Positions 25,534 through 34,061 of a stretch of 46,603 bases of DNA are shown in pieces (positions within the stretch are counted from its first letter, which is position 1; every line of letters begins with the position of its first letter). The stretch comes from Rhodoferax sp. GTDB lineage: Bacteria > Pseudomonadota > Gammaproteobacteria > Burkholderiales > Burkholderiaceae_C. The stretch lies in the NCBI RefSeq assembly GCF_025354435.1, contig NZ_JANXMU010000043.1:1-46603 (forward strand), written 5' to 3'. The notes under the pieces are model-generated. The model saw only the letters and a list, made by a program, of their open reading frames with translations, did no database searches and was not told where the DNA came from. Both the position numbers and the translations under genes were made by a program.

Positions 25534-26091
25534 TTGAAGGTCTTGAAGCTCTCAGCCCAAGGGCTGCCCCAGTCGTGGATATCGCTGGAGCAGGCCGTTG
25601 TCTACTACGCTGCCGAAGAGGTGCGCTGGGAGATGGGCGCGCAAGTGGCGGTGTTCCATGGCGGGCACAACGCCATCACTGGCGAGCAGTCCATCATCAC
25701 GGTCAACAGCATCATCGGCACCCGCGGCGTGCCCAACATCAACCCGTTTGACCTGCGTCCCAGCCTCACCAACACCAAGCTGTTCGTGCGCGACCGCAAT
25801 GTCTGCGCCTACTGTGGCAACCATTTTGTGGAGACCGAGCTGACCCGCGAGCACATCAAGCCGCTGGGCCAGAAGGGCGCGGACACCTGGATGAACGTGG
25901 TCACCGCCTGCCGCGCCTGTAACCACCGCAAAAGCAACCGTACGCCCGAGCAGGCGCACATGCCGCTGCTGTACACGCCCTACGTGCCCAGCCTGTGGGA
26001 GGACTTTATTTTGCGCAACCGCCGCATCCTGGCCGACCAGATGGATTTTCTGATCGCCCATGTGCCCAAGTCGTCGCGCTTGTTAATTTAG
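25534..26091 (+). CDS. HNH endonuclease family protein
   Basis: A 185-residue protein with a C-terminal HNH domain. Zinc-type cysteines are C91/C94 (VCAYCG) and C126/C129 ([11 protein letters not shown]), and the catalytic histidine is H107 in TREHIKP. The N-terminal 80 residues have no recognised motif. The start is TTG 25534, fixed by AGGAGG at 25522-25527 and by an in-frame stop at 25516. This single-gene type is common beside housekeeping genes in betaproteobacteria. Its DNA target is unknown, and no methylase or restriction partner is near. Its last nine bases overlap the convergent yceH gene. Confidence 0.88.
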   Translation: MKVLKLSAQGLPQSWISLEQAVVYYAAEEVRWEMGAQVAVFHGGHNAITGEQSIITVNSIIGTRGVPNINPFDLRPSLTNTKLFVRDRNVCAYCGNHFVETELTREHIKPLGQKGADTWMNVVTACRACNHRKSNRTPEQAHMPLLYTPYVPSLWEDFILRNRRILADQMDFLIAHVPKSSRLLI

Positions 26092-26727
26092 CCCCAGCTC
26101 GGAGCACAGCTTCTGCACCGTGGCCCGTAATTGGGCCACTTCTTCTTCCAGCGATTCAATTCGTGCTTCCAGCCGGGTGCTGCTGCCGCCTTCGGGGGCT
26201 TTGGTGCCCATGGCGTTGGCATCCACCGGGCCACACAGCAGGTGCGCCCAGCGCTGCTCGCGTTCGCCGGGACTGCGCGGCAGCTTAACCACCAGCGGGC
26301 CGCCTTTTTCTTCGCTGCGCTCCAGCATTTCGTCCAGAAAGCCCTCCACCGAGGAAATGTCGGCAAATTTGTACCAACGCTCGGTGTTCAGGCGCAGCTC
26401 GCCTGCGGTTTGCGGGCCGCGCAGTATCAGCAGGCCCAGCACCACGGCGGACTGCTCGGGCACGCCGATGCCGCGCTGGAAGTTGTGCTCGAAGCGGGTC
26501 ACCCGGCTGCCGCTGGATTCACGCACCAGGGTTAAATCTTTCAAGCTGCCCAGGGCCTCGGCGACTTCGGCCTCGGTCAGGTTCATGGTCGGCTCGCGGC
26601 TGGTTTTCTGGTTGCAGCCGCTGAGCAGTGCCACCATGGATAGGGGGTAGCTGTCGGGCACCGTGCGGGCTTTTTCCATCAAGGTGGCCAATACGCGGGC
26701 TTCGATGGGCGAGAGGAGGGTAGTCAC
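26083..26727 (-). CDS. YceH family protein (DUF480)
   Basis: A 214-residue protein of the YceH/DUF480 family, two winged-helix-like domains with a C-terminal coiled coil. Visible marks are [16 protein letters not shown] near the start, [40 protein letters not shown], and the heptad-like end ([20 protein letters not shown]). Function is unknown. GTG 26727 gives the length of E. coli YceH (about 215); ATG 26757 would add ten residues and overlap purN. It is divergent from purN and overlaps the HNH gene by nine bases at its 3' end. Confidence 0.85.
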   Translation of the reverse strand: MTTLLSPIEARVLATLMEKARTVPDSYPLSMVALLSGCNQKTSREPTMNLTEAEVAEALGSLKDLTLVRESSGSRVTRFEHNFQRGIGVPEQSAVVLGLLILRGPQTAGELRLNTERWYKFADISSVEGFLDEMLERSEEKGGPLVVKLPRSPGEREQRWAHLLCGPVDANAMGTKAPEGGSSTRLEARIESLEEEVAQLRATVQKLCSELGLN

Positions 26728-26746
26728 AGGGATAATTCCAGTCAGT

Positions 26747-27340
26747 ATGAAGAACATTGTTATTTTGATCTCTGGCGGCGGCTCCAACATGGCGGCCATC
26801 GTGCGCGCGTCGATCCGCGACGACTGGGCGCGGCGTTTCGGTGCCAAAGTGGTGGCGGTTGTCAGCAACAAGGCGGCTGCTGGGGGGCTGGAGCTGGCCC
26901 GCGCACAAGGCCTGGCCGCCGAGGTGGTGGAGCACAAGTCCTTTGCCGATGCTCCCGACCCGCGCTCGGCTTTCGATGCCCAACTGGCGCAGGTCATTGA
27001 CCGCTATGAACCCGCGCTGCTGGTGCTGGCGGGCTTCATGCGCATCCTGACACCGGGCTTTGTAGAGCGCTACGCGGGGCGGATGGTCAACATCCACCCC
27101 TCGCTGTTACCGGCTTTTGCGGGTTTGAATACCTACCAGCGGGCGCTGGATGCAGGCTGCTGTTTCGCCGGAGCCACCGTGCACCAGGTGACCGCCGAGC
27201 TGGACCACGGCCCCATCCTGGGCCAGGCCGTGGTGCCGGTGCTGCCCGGCGACACCGCCCAGGTGCTGGCCGCGCGGGTGCTCACCCAGGAGCATTTGCT
27301 GTATCCGCGTGTAATTGCGGGTTTGCTATTAAAAATGTAG
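26747..27340 (+). CDS. purN: Phosphoribosylglycinamide formyltransferase
   Basis: A 197-residue enzyme transferring a formyl group from 10-formyltetrahydrofolate to GAR in purine synthesis. The phosphate-binding LISGGGSNM is near the N-terminus. Catalytic N115 and H117 are in [11 protein letters not shown] and D153 is in [10 protein letters not shown]. The start ATG 26747 directly opens the first beta strand. The last residues LLLKM and the TAG stop lie in repeat copy R6. It is divergent from yceH with a gap of only about 19 bases. Confidence 0.96.
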   Translation: MKNIVILISGGGSNMAAIVRASIRDDWARRFGAKVVAVVSNKAAAGGLELARAQGLAAEVVEHKSFADAPDPRSAFDAQLAQVIDRYEPALLVLAGFMRILTPGFVERYAGRMVNIHPSLLPAFAGLNTYQRALDAGCCFAGATVHQVTAELDHGPILGQAVVPVLPGDTAQVLAARVLTQEHLLYPRVIAGLLLKM

Positions 27341-27391
27341 CTACTGGTGTATATAACGTATGCGCTAGAGCCTGATTTTTTATAAATTTTG
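27323..27391 (+). repeat. Dispersed palindromic repeat, copy R6
   Basis: The clearest copy: TTGCTATTAAAAATGTAGCT, ACTGGTGTATATAACG, TATGCGCTAGAGCC, TTTTTTATAAATTTT. Its first bases encode the C-terminus and stop codon of PurN. Confidence 0.8.
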
Positions 27392-27413
27392 TGTTGGAGC
27401 GATGTGCGGTGTA

Positions 27414-28142
27414 TCAAGCGTGCGCAGCGATGTGGACAAAGCGGGTCCCAGGCGTCCACTTGCGAGCCAGTGCCTTGCCCGCCTGGAGTTCCTTGGTGGA
27501 CATGCCCGTCGCCAGGGCTTTTTGCTCGGCGGCGGCGGTTGAGTCGCCCTTCTCAGCGGACGCAGCAAACAGCGCGTAGGCGAAAACCGGGTTCTTTGGG
27601 GCCCCATCCTTGCCTTTGGCATAGAAGGCAGCAAGGGCATTCAGTGCCTCGATGTGTCGCTGGTCTGCCGCCTTGCGCAGCCATTGCAGCGATTCGGCCG
27701 GATTCTTCTGGATGCCGAAGGGTTCGCCGTACATCACGCTCAGGTTGAACTGCGCTGTGGCATCTCCCTGCTGGGCAGCCTTGCGCGTCCATTCCAGTGC
27801 CAGATCGCTGTTTTGGGACACGCCTTCGCCCACCAGGCACAGGTAGCCCAGAGCGCCCTGGGCTGCGGCTAAGCCTTGTTGCGCGGCCAAGTGGAACCAT
27901 TTGGCGGCCTCTTTTTTGTCGGGCGGTACGCCTTGGCCCAGGTTGAAAATTTTCCCTAGCCGGTACTGGGCTTGGGCGTTGCCTTTTTCTGCCAGTGAAG
28001 CCAGTTCCTTCAGGGCCGTGGTGTATTCGGCCTTGTCGTAAGCTGCCAGGCCTGCATTCAGTCCCGCTTGCGCGCTGAAGGGTAGGGCGATCAGCGCCGC
28101 CAGCAGCAGTGCGGTGGTCCAACGGGTTGCGGAGTGGGTCAT
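27414..28142 (-). CDS. Secreted Sel1-repeat protein
   Basis: A 242-residue exported protein. The signal peptide (MTHSATRW then a hydrophobic stretch) ends near FSAQA. About four Sel1-like/TPR helical repeats follow (AQAQYRLGKIFNLGQGV, AAQGALGYLCLVGEGV, ATAQFNLSVMYGEPFGI, IEALNALAAFYAKG). Such solenoids bind partner proteins in the periplasm; the partner is unknown. The start ATG 28142 is preferred; ATG 28163 is possible, and neither has a good ribosome site. The truncated GH3 frame upstream runs into this start (stop at 28139-28141), so the native upstream region appears to have been lost in the same deletion. Confidence 0.8.
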   Translation of the reverse strand: MTHSATRWTTALLLAALIALPFSAQAGLNAGLAAYDKAEYTTALKELASLAEKGNAQAQYRLGKIFNLGQGVPPDKKEAAKWFHLAAQQGLAAAQGALGYLCLVGEGVSQNSDLALEWTRKAAQQGDATAQFNLSVMYGEPFGIQKNPAESLQWLRKAADQRHIEALNALAAFYAKGKDGAPKNPVFAYALFAASAEKGDSTAAAEQKALATGMSTKELQAGKALARKWTPGTRFVHIAAHA

Positions 28143-29530
28143 ATCGGAAGTCGGTGTTTGCATCGTCGTGCGAGCCGTGTGAACAAGGGGGATGGCAGGT
28201 TGCAAAGAAGAGCCGCCACCCGCTCCGCAACTGATTTGTCTTCCAGGCCCCAGGCACGGTCATTGATGATGCCGGTGTCGGAGTTGACATAGCCCTTGAA
28301 GCCGAGCTTGCCGCGCAGCAGGTCGGTCACGATGGACTTCGAGAACGCAAAGCCGGTGAGCGGATAGGTGACGCCGTCGGCGGTCAGCGGAATCGGGTTC
28401 TTGTTCGCGTCGCGCCCGCTCATCGGCACGCCGTAGTACGGCATGATTGCCGACACGCCCGCATTGATCCCTGCGACAAAGGGCTTCATGTGGTAAACGA
28501 AGTTGTCGCTGTACTGCTGGTACTTGCCGAACGAATAGTGGGGGTCCATGCCTAGCTCTTGCGGCCCGCCGCCCGGGAAATGCTTCATGGTCAGGGCGAC
28601 CTTGGTGGCGGCACTGACCGAGGTGCCGTCCTTGACCGTGCTGCCCTGCAGGCCTTCGACCAGCGACTTCATGATGTTGGCGTTGAGGTCGGCATCCTCG
28701 GTGAAAACCTCGTGCGCACGGTACCAGCGCGGCTCGGTCAGCAGGTCGGCCATGTAGCCGTACATGGCGCGCAGGCCGACGGCGTTGTACTCCGACCCCA
28801 TGACCTCGGTGAAGGTCTTGACCACGGACATGTCACCGGTAGTTGCCTTGCCTTCTTTCAGAAACTGCTCGCCCAGCGCAGCAGCGGCCAAGCCGGCTTC
28901 CTTCGGGAACTGGGTGAAGGCACCAGCACCGGCGCCAATGCCCTGGCGCGGATCGGTTTCAACATGGTTGCGGGCGTTGTCCTTGAAGACCAGCGGGATG
29001 CCGAGGCGGGTGCTCTCGGCCACTTCCTGCACCGCGTTGGTGTAGGCGGCCAGCTGCTGCGGGGTGACGGTATATCCGCCTCGGCCCGGTATGACGCTGC
29101 CGTCGCAGGGATCGGCTGCGCCCGCGGCGGTCGAGCGCAGGATGAAGCGGGTCATTTTCTGGGTATTGATGTAGTCAATCGCCGTGGGCGTGACGGCACC
29201 GCCGCAGCCCGCGTTGTTGTCGTTGATCATCATCATGCCGACCTTTTCCGTGTCGCTCATTTGGGCGACCAGGTCGTTGATGCGGTCGTCGACCGGTAGG
29301 CGCCAATCTTCGTAGGGGTCGAGTTTGCCGTTGCCGTTCAGGTCTTTGAACTGCTTGCCGTCTACGGTCAGGATGGCCTTTGCGCGGGCGTTCAGCGTCG
29401 GTTGCTTGACGGGCAGGGTGCCGTCACCGTCGCTGCCGCCGCAGGCGGCCACAAAAATGGCAGTTGCCAGCAAGCTGGAGCCGAGTGCGACCGGCTTGAG
29501 CGTAAAGCGCTGGGGTGGGCGAGAGGTCAT
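28139..29530 (-). pseudogene. Truncated GH3 glycoside hydrolase lipoprotein (beta-glucosidase-like)
   Basis: A 463-residue remnant of a family 3 glycoside hydrolase; intact members run to roughly 600-750 residues or more. The lipobox FVAAC places the lipid on C30. A Ca-binding-like FKDLNGNGKLDPYEDW follows, then the GH3 N-terminal barrel (KHFPGGGPQELG, PYYGVP). The likely nucleophile is D418 in VNSDTGI. After SVAERVAA the sequence becomes a non-family tail of about 23 residues that stops at the Sel1 gene start, so the C-terminal domain with the acid/base residue is gone. Start ATG 29530 has AAGGAAA upstream. A LacI-type operator pair precedes it. Confidence 0.8.
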
Positions 29531-29570
29531 GGTCGTTTCCTTGGGTTGGTTGTAGCCGGGTGGATTTGAG

Positions 29571-29610
29571 TTTGGTATCGTTAACATTTCATATTGTTAA
29601 CGTTACCAAA
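29571..29610. promoter_or_regulatory. Paired LacI-type operators before the GH3 gene
   Basis: Two half-palindromes with central CG, GGTATCGTTAAC (29574-29585) and GTTAACGTTACC (29596-29607), form a larger inverted repeat TTTGGTA(T/A)CGTTAAC with 14 of 15 bases matching between arms. Their centres are 22 bp apart, about two helical turns. Position between the LacI-family gene and the GH3 gene makes them the likely repressor sites. Confidence 0.7.
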
Positions 29611-29658
29611 TTGGATGTCAATTCAATACCACTCGGTGAAATCCCTAGGAAGGCGGCG

Positions 29659-30705
29659 TTAAACGCTGGCGCGTTCGATGATGCTGAAGCCGATGTCCAC
29701 TATGCGCTCGGGCACGGGGCGGCCTTCAACCCGGTCGACGATGCAGCGGGCGGCTTCGGTGCCGATGCGCGTGCCGTCGATGCGCACAGTGGTCAGGGCG
29801 GGGTGCAGGTCCCGCGCAAAGGCCAGGTCGCCAAAACCCACCACCGCCAGGCGATCGGGTACGGCCATGCCCAGGGCCTGGGCTTCGGTCAATACGCCCA
29901 GTGCCAGCAGGTCGGAGCTGCAAAACACCGCGTCAAAGTCGGCGCTGCGCGCAAGCAAGGCCTGCAGGCCGGTGCGTCCGCTGCCCAGTGTGGTGGGCGC
30001 GGGGACGATATGCACCAGCGGCTCGGGCAGGCCCAGGCCCAGGGCGGTGGCCACAAAGGCCTGGCTGCGGCGCTGGGCGCGTTCGTCGTCGCCGCCCATG
30101 ACGGCCAGGCGCTGGTGGCCCCGACCGTGCAGGTAGCGGCACACCGCATCGGCTACCGCGCTGTGCGAAAAGCCGACCAGCATGTCGATGGGGTCGGGTG
30201 TCAGGTCCCAGGTTTCAACCACCGGAATGCCCGAGGCCTGCAGTCGGCGGCGCGCGTCGGCCGAATGCACCACGGCGGTCAGCACGATGCCGTCGGGTCG
30301 GCGGCCAATGATGGCGCCCAGCAGTTCATCTTCCAGCGGGTCGGCATAGCCGGTTTGCCCCAGCATCAGCTGGTAGCCCTGCAGCCGCAGGGCGGCGGTG
30401 AGGGCTTGCACGGTTTCGTTGAAAACCGGGCTGACCAGGGTCGGCACCAGGGCCGCCACCAGGCGGCTTTTGTTAGACCGCAGGCCACCCGCCAGCAGGT
30501 TGGGCACGTAGCCGGTGCTGGCAATGGCGGCACGCACTTTGGCCAGCGTGGCGGGCGGCAGCCGGTCGGGGGTGTTGATGGCGCGCGACACCGTCATGGC
30601 CGACAGACCGGCCAGGCGCGCTACATCGTTTACGGTGATGCTGGCGGCGCGGCGCTTGCGTTCGGGCGGCGGGATGGACGGTGGGGGAGGAGGCAGCGCG
30701 GTCAT
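29659..30705 (-). CDS. LacI-family transcriptional regulator (gluconate-repressor-like)
   Basis: A 348-residue repressor. After a Pro-rich start (PPPPPSIPPPERKRR), the HTH spans about residues 23-43 (ITVNDVARLAGLSAMTVSRA). The hinge and periplasmic-binding-protein-like sensor domain follow (LVAALVPTLVSPVFNETV, GIPVVETWDLTPDPIDMLVG, DAVFCSSDLLALGVL, LAVVGFGDLAF). The sensor resembles E. coli GntR of gluconate metabolism more than LacI. It lies directly upstream of the GH3 remnant on the same strand, with matching operators in the gap, so a sugar or sugar acid released from a glucan may be the effector. The start ATG 30705 is preferred over a TTG upstream. Confidence 0.9.
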   Translation of the reverse strand: MTALPPPPPSIPPPERKRRAASITVNDVARLAGLSAMTVSRAINTPDRLPPATLAKVRAAIASTGYVPNLLAGGLRSNKSRLVAALVPTLVSPVFNETVQALTAALRLQGYQLMLGQTGYADPLEDELLGAIIGRRPDGIVLTAVVHSADARRRLQASGIPVVETWDLTPDPIDMLVGFSHSAVADAVCRYLHGRGHQRLAVMGGDDERAQRRSQAFVATALGLGLPEPLVHIVPAPTTLGSGRTGLQALLARSADFDAVFCSSDLLALGVLTEAQALGMAVPDRLAVVGFGDLAFARDLHPALTTVRIDGTRIGTEAARCIVDRVEGRPVPERIVDIGFSIIERASV

Positions 30706-30762
30706 TGCGATGGATGGTAGCTGCAAGCGCTCGCCCCAGGCCTGCCGATGCAGGATTCTGAT

Positions 30763-30820
30763 GTGCTATTGTAAATATAGCTACTTGTGTATACGGAATA
30801 TACGCTAGAGGCCTATTTTA
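30763..30820 (+). repeat. Dispersed palindromic repeat, copy R7
   Basis: GTGCTATTGTAAATATAGCT, ACTTGTGTATACGG, ATACGCTAGAGGCCTATTTTA. Its right end supplies the stop codon of the minus-strand EF-hand gene (TTA at 30818-30820). Confidence 0.75.
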
Positions 30821-31684
30821 TGCGGAAACGCTGACGGTGGAGCCGGAGGTTTGGCTGCTTTGCCCGGCGGCGATGTCGGCGTATTGCTTGAGCACCTGCT
30901 GGGCCAGTTGGTTGATATCGATGCGGTCGGTGCCGTTGGCGTTGGTAGCAGACGACTTTTGCAGCGTCTCTATGGCAGTGCTGACCTGCTTCGCAAAAGC
31001 ATCGGCTTCGGTATTGCTGAGCGTGCCGTCCTTGTCGGTGTCAATGGCCTTGAGCAGGGCCTGCAAAGTGTCGGTGGTGCTGGTCGTGCCGTTGGCGGCA
31101 CCGGCAGCCGCTTCTGCAGCCGAGACGATGCCGTCTTTGTTGGTGTCCAGCGGGTCGTAGACGGTGCTGTCGCTGCTGCTGGCGGCACCCGTAGGGGGTG
31201 GGCCGCCTGCGCCGTGCGGTTTGGTGGCATCGAATTCGGCTTTGCTGAGTTGGCCGTTGCCATCGGTGTCCAGGCTGGCGAAGGCATCGCTGTCACCGTC
31301 ACTGTCGCCACTGACGGTGGTCGTCACCGTGGTGGTAATGCCGTTGCTGGTGTCAGCGCTGCCGGTACCCCCCGTGCTGCGGGCCTGGGCGAAGTCCATG
31401 GTGCTGGGCAGGGGGACAATGCTGGGGATACCTTTTTGCAGTTCCGTGGCATCCAGCGTGCCGTCGCCATTGCTGTCCAGCTTGGACATCAGGTCGGCAG
31501 CGGTGCTGGGGTTGGTGACACCCGTGCGCTCGGAGACCTTGTCCATCAGGGTTTGCAGCTCGGTGCTGTCTACGCCGCCGTTGCCGTCGGTATCGGTCTT
31601 GGCGAACAGCTTGGCTTTGCGCTCGGCGGCCATGGTGGCCCAGGCGTTGCTGTTGTTGCTGCTGAGGCTACTGATGGAGGCCAT
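30818..31684 (-). CDS. Protein with five EF-hand calcium-binding loops
   Basis: A 288-residue protein with five canonical EF-hand loops at about residues 31-42 (DTDGNGGVDSTE), 70-81 (DSNGDGTLDATE), 139-150 (DTDGNGQLSKAE), 180-191 (DTNKDGIVSAAE) and 215-226 (DTDKDGTLSNTE). The linkers are rich in Ser, Thr and Gly, and a short second Asp/Ser run (SGDSDGDSD) precedes the third loop. There is no signal peptide; the start MASISSLSSNNSNAW resembles non-classically or type I exported proteins, but no transporter is adjacent. AAAGGAA precedes ATG 31684. Its stop lies in repeat R7. Function unknown; calcium buffering or sensing is inferred. Confidence 0.85.
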   Translation of the reverse strand: MASISSLSSNNSNAWATMAAERKAKLFAKTDTDGNGGVDSTELQTLMDKVSERTGVTNPSTAADLMSKLDSNGDGTLDATELQKGIPSIVPLPSTMDFAQARSTGGTGSADTSNGITTTVTTTVSGDSDGDSDAFASLDTDGNGQLSKAEFDATKPHGAGGPPPTGAASSSDSTVYDPLDTNKDGIVSAAEAAAGAANGTTSTTDTLQALLKAIDTDKDGTLSNTEADAFAKQVSTAIETLQKSSATNANGTDRIDINQLAQQVLKQYADIAAGQSSQTSGSTVSVSA

Positions 31685-31882
31685 GGAGTTCCTTTAACGT
31701 GAAATAACTTGCAGGGCTTGGGGTGCTCTGCCCCAAGTCCATGTAAGCCAAGGCTGCGTAAATCTGCTGTCTGATTCTTGTGTCGCCCGGTAAAGCTGGC
31801 TTGTCCGGTTTGTATCTGCGCTGGTACAAAGGCCGGTTTGAGTGCCAGAAAAGATAGGTAAAGAGCCACCAGTTCTGCGCTT

Positions 31883-31894
31883 AAAGGGCCCTTT
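31883..31894. promoter_or_regulatory. Palindrome upstream of response regulator gene
   Basis: AAAGGGCCCTTT is a perfect 12-bp palindrome ending 34 bases before the response-regulator ATG. A looser pair TTTGTA-N10-TACAAA lies at 31809-31830 in the same 244-bp divergent gap. Either could be an operator; no direct proof. Confidence 0.35.
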
Positions 31895-31928
31895 GCCTGC
31901 CTACACTTTTCGGCGAAATGAGTAATTT

Positions 31929-32678
31929 ATGAACCCCTGTCGGCAAATTTTGGTCGTGGACGACGACGAAGGCATCACCACGCTGCTGCGCGATTACCTG
32001 ACGGGCTTCGCGTTTTGTGCCCACACCGCCTGTGACGGCTCCAGCATGCGCCAGCAGTTGGCGACCTTGCCCATCGACCTGGTGGTGCTGGACGTGATGC
32101 TGCCCGGTATCGACGGGCTGAGCCTGGCACGCGAGCTGCGCCAGCGTTCGGGAATTCCCATCATCATGCTGACTGCCCGCACCAGCCACTTTGACCGGGT
32201 GCTAGGCCTGGAGATGGGGGCCGACGACTACATGAGCAAGCCCTTTGAGCCGCGCGAGCTGGTGGCCCGCATCCACACCGTGCTGCGCCGCGCCGCGTCG
32301 GTGCACGACCGGATCCTGCAGGAAGTGGGCAGCGATGTGGTGTATTTCGACGGCTGGGCCCTGCACCGCCACGAGCGGCGGCTGACCGCGCCGTCGGGCC
32401 TGGTGGTGCCGCTGTCGAACGCCGAATTTCGCCTGCTGTCGAGCTTTTTGGCCGCACCGCGCCGCCTGCTGAGCCGCGACCAGTTGATGGAGCAGGCGCG
32501 GGGCCGCTCCATGGACGCGTTCGAGCGCAGCATCGATCTGCTGGTGTCGCGCTTGCGGCAAAAGCTGAGCGACACCACGCAGCCGAGCGACATGCCGTCG
32601 ATGATCAAGACCGTGCGCGGTTCGGGCTACATGTTCACCGCCCAATCCGTGCAGGGCCAGCCCGGATGGCCGCACTGA
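31929..32678 (+). CDS. OmpR-family response regulator
   Basis: A 249-residue two-component regulator. The receiver domain has the acidic pocket D11-D12-D13 region (VVDDDEG), phospho-acceptor D55 (VVLDVMLPG) and K104 (YMSKPF). A winged-helix OmpR/PhoB DNA-binding domain occupies about residues 150-240 (LSNAEFRLLSSFLAAPRRLL, then RSIDLLVSRLRQKL and KTVRGSGYMF). The partner kinase overlaps its end by 13 bases. No Shine-Dalgarno is obvious before the ATG. The target genes and stimulus are not evident from neighbours. Confidence 0.94.
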   Translation: MNPCRQILVVDDDEGITTLLRDYLTGFAFCAHTACDGSSMRQQLATLPIDLVVLDVMLPGIDGLSLARELRQRSGIPIIMLTARTSHFDRVLGLEMGADDYMSKPFEPRELVARIHTVLRRAASVHDRILQEVGSDVVYFDGWALHRHERRLTAPSGLVVPLSNAEFRLLSSFLAAPRRLLSRDQLMEQARGRSMDAFERSIDLLVSRLRQKLSDTTQPSDMPSMIKTVRGSGYMFTAQSVQGQPGWPH

Positions 32679-33778
32679 AGCGGTTTTTCGCCACCACGCG
32701 CAGGCTGTTGGCGCGGCTGCTGCCTGCTACTTTGTTTGGCCGTCTGGCCTTGCTGCTGTGCGTGGCGGTGCTGGCCAGCCATGTGCTGGCGCTGACCATG
32801 ATGTCCGAACTGCGTCCGCCGATGCAGAGCGGCAGCGGGATGGAGCCGCCCGCTTTGTCATTCGATTGGGAACTGCCCGAGATGGCGATGGAAGATGCTC
32901 AGCATCCGCCCGAAATATCGATCTGGACCATGCCGGGCCTGTGGCTGGATATTGGCGTGCGGTTGTGCGCTCTGGTGCTGGCGGCCTGGATCGGGGCCCG
33001 CTGGTTGTCCGAACCCATCCGCCGCCTGGCCCGCGCCGCTAAGGCCTTGGGCCAGGACATCGACCACCCGCCGCTGGCCGAAGACGGCCCGCTGGAGTGC
33101 CGCGAGGCCAGCCAGGTGTTCAACCAGATGCAGGCACAAATCCGCCAGCAACTCAGGGAGCGTGACCGTTTCGTGGCCGCGGTATCGCACGATCTGCGCA
33201 CCCCGTTGACGCGGCTGCGGCTGCGCGCTGAAGGCCTGGCCGATCCGGCGCAAAAACGGGCATTTCAGAACGATGTGGTCGAGATGGACGCGATGATCAC
33301 CGCCACGTTGGACTACCTGCGCGGCGCGGCCATTGAGGAGCCCTTTGTGCGGCTGGACCTGCAGTCGCTGGTGCAAAGCATGGCCGACGACCAATTGGCC
33401 TGCGGGCACACGGTGCGCATCACCGGTACCGCTGATCCAGTGCGGGCCCAGGCTTCGGCCTTGCGGCGCTGCATCAGCAACCTGGTGGAAAACGCCATCC
33501 GCTACGGTGGGTCGGCCCATATCCAGTTGAAGGATGCGGCGGCGGAGGTGTGCATCGAGATCGTTGATCCCGGCCCTGGTTTGCCGGAATCCGAGCTGGA
33601 GCAGGTGCTGGCTCCGTTTTACCGCGTCGAGGCCTCGCGCAACCGCCACCACGGCGGAGTGGGCCTGGGCCTGTCCATCAGCCATGACATCGCCCGTAAG
33701 CACCGGGGCAGTTTGCAATTGCGCAACGGCGACAGCGCCGGGCTGGTGGCTACGCTGCGTTTGCCTCGTCACCCGTGA
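32666..33778 (+). CDS. Sensor histidine kinase
   Basis: A 370-residue membrane kinase, partner of the preceding regulator. TM1 is at about 24-45, a short periplasmic loop (about 46-91) is rich in Pro, Met and Glu, TM2 is at about 92-112, and a HAMP follows. The phospho-acceptor H175 is in AVSHDLRTPLTRLRLRAEG. The ATPase domain has the N box NLVENAIRYGG, IVDPGPGLPE and the G box GGVGLGLSIS. The Met-rich loop could sense metal or envelope stress, which is only a guess. Its 3' end overlaps the convergent DUF1653 gene by 29 bases. Confidence 0.93.
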   Translation: MAALKRFFATTRRLLARLLPATLFGRLALLLCVAVLASHVLALTMMSELRPPMQSGSGMEPPALSFDWELPEMAMEDAQHPPEISIWTMPGLWLDIGVRLCALVLAAWIGARWLSEPIRRLARAAKALGQDIDHPPLAEDGPLECREASQVFNQMQAQIRQQLRERDRFVAAVSHDLRTPLTRLRLRAEGLADPAQKRAFQNDVVEMDAMITATLDYLRGAAIEEPFVRLDLQSLVQSMADDQLACGHTVRITGTADPVRAQASALRRCISNLVENAIRYGGSAHIQLKDAAAEVCIEIVDPGPGLPESELEQVLAPFYRVEASRNRHHGGVGLGLSISHDIARKHRGSLQLRNGDSAGLVATLRLPRHP

Positions 33779-34007
33779 TGCGGCTAAAGCGCGGCTGGCG
33801 CACGCCGGCTATCACCACCTCTTCTTCGAACATTGCTGCCGGGCGCACCCACAGCCCGTGTTCACCGTAGAGGGCACGGTACAGGGTCATGGGCTCCAGC
33901 GTTTCGCTGTGCCGCACCGTGCCGACCACGTCGTACAGCATGCCTTTGTAGTGGCGGTAACGGCCGGGTGGGGTGGTGGTGAGCGGGGGCAGGGTGGGGT
34001 CGGACAT
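33750..34007 (-). CDS. DUF1653 domain protein
   Basis: An 85-residue protein of the DUF1653 family. The pattern PPGRYRHYKGMLYDVVGTVR leads into a cluster of aromatic and charged residues (MTLYRALYGEHGLWVRP, then FEEEV). The family has a small beta-rich fold of unknown function. The start ATG 34007 (MSDPTLPPL) is chosen because the frame upstream lacks family character. It is divergent from the RsmB-like gene (55-bp gap) and overlaps the kinase gene tail to tail. Confidence 0.82.
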   Translation of the reverse strand: MSDPTLPPLTTTPPGRYRHYKGMLYDVVGTVRHSETLEPMTLYRALYGEHGLWVRPAAMFEEEVVIAGVRQPRFSRITGDEANAA

Positions 34008-34061
34008 GGAAATATCGGGGGTAAAAAAGCGGCGTGGGACCCACATGGGACAATCGGGGTT

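Noticed and set aside
33534-34061. In-frame extension upstream of the RsmB-like start
   Set aside because: The extension would overlap the kinase and the DUF1653 gene in another frame and has no family character; the methyltransferase begins naturally at 34062.
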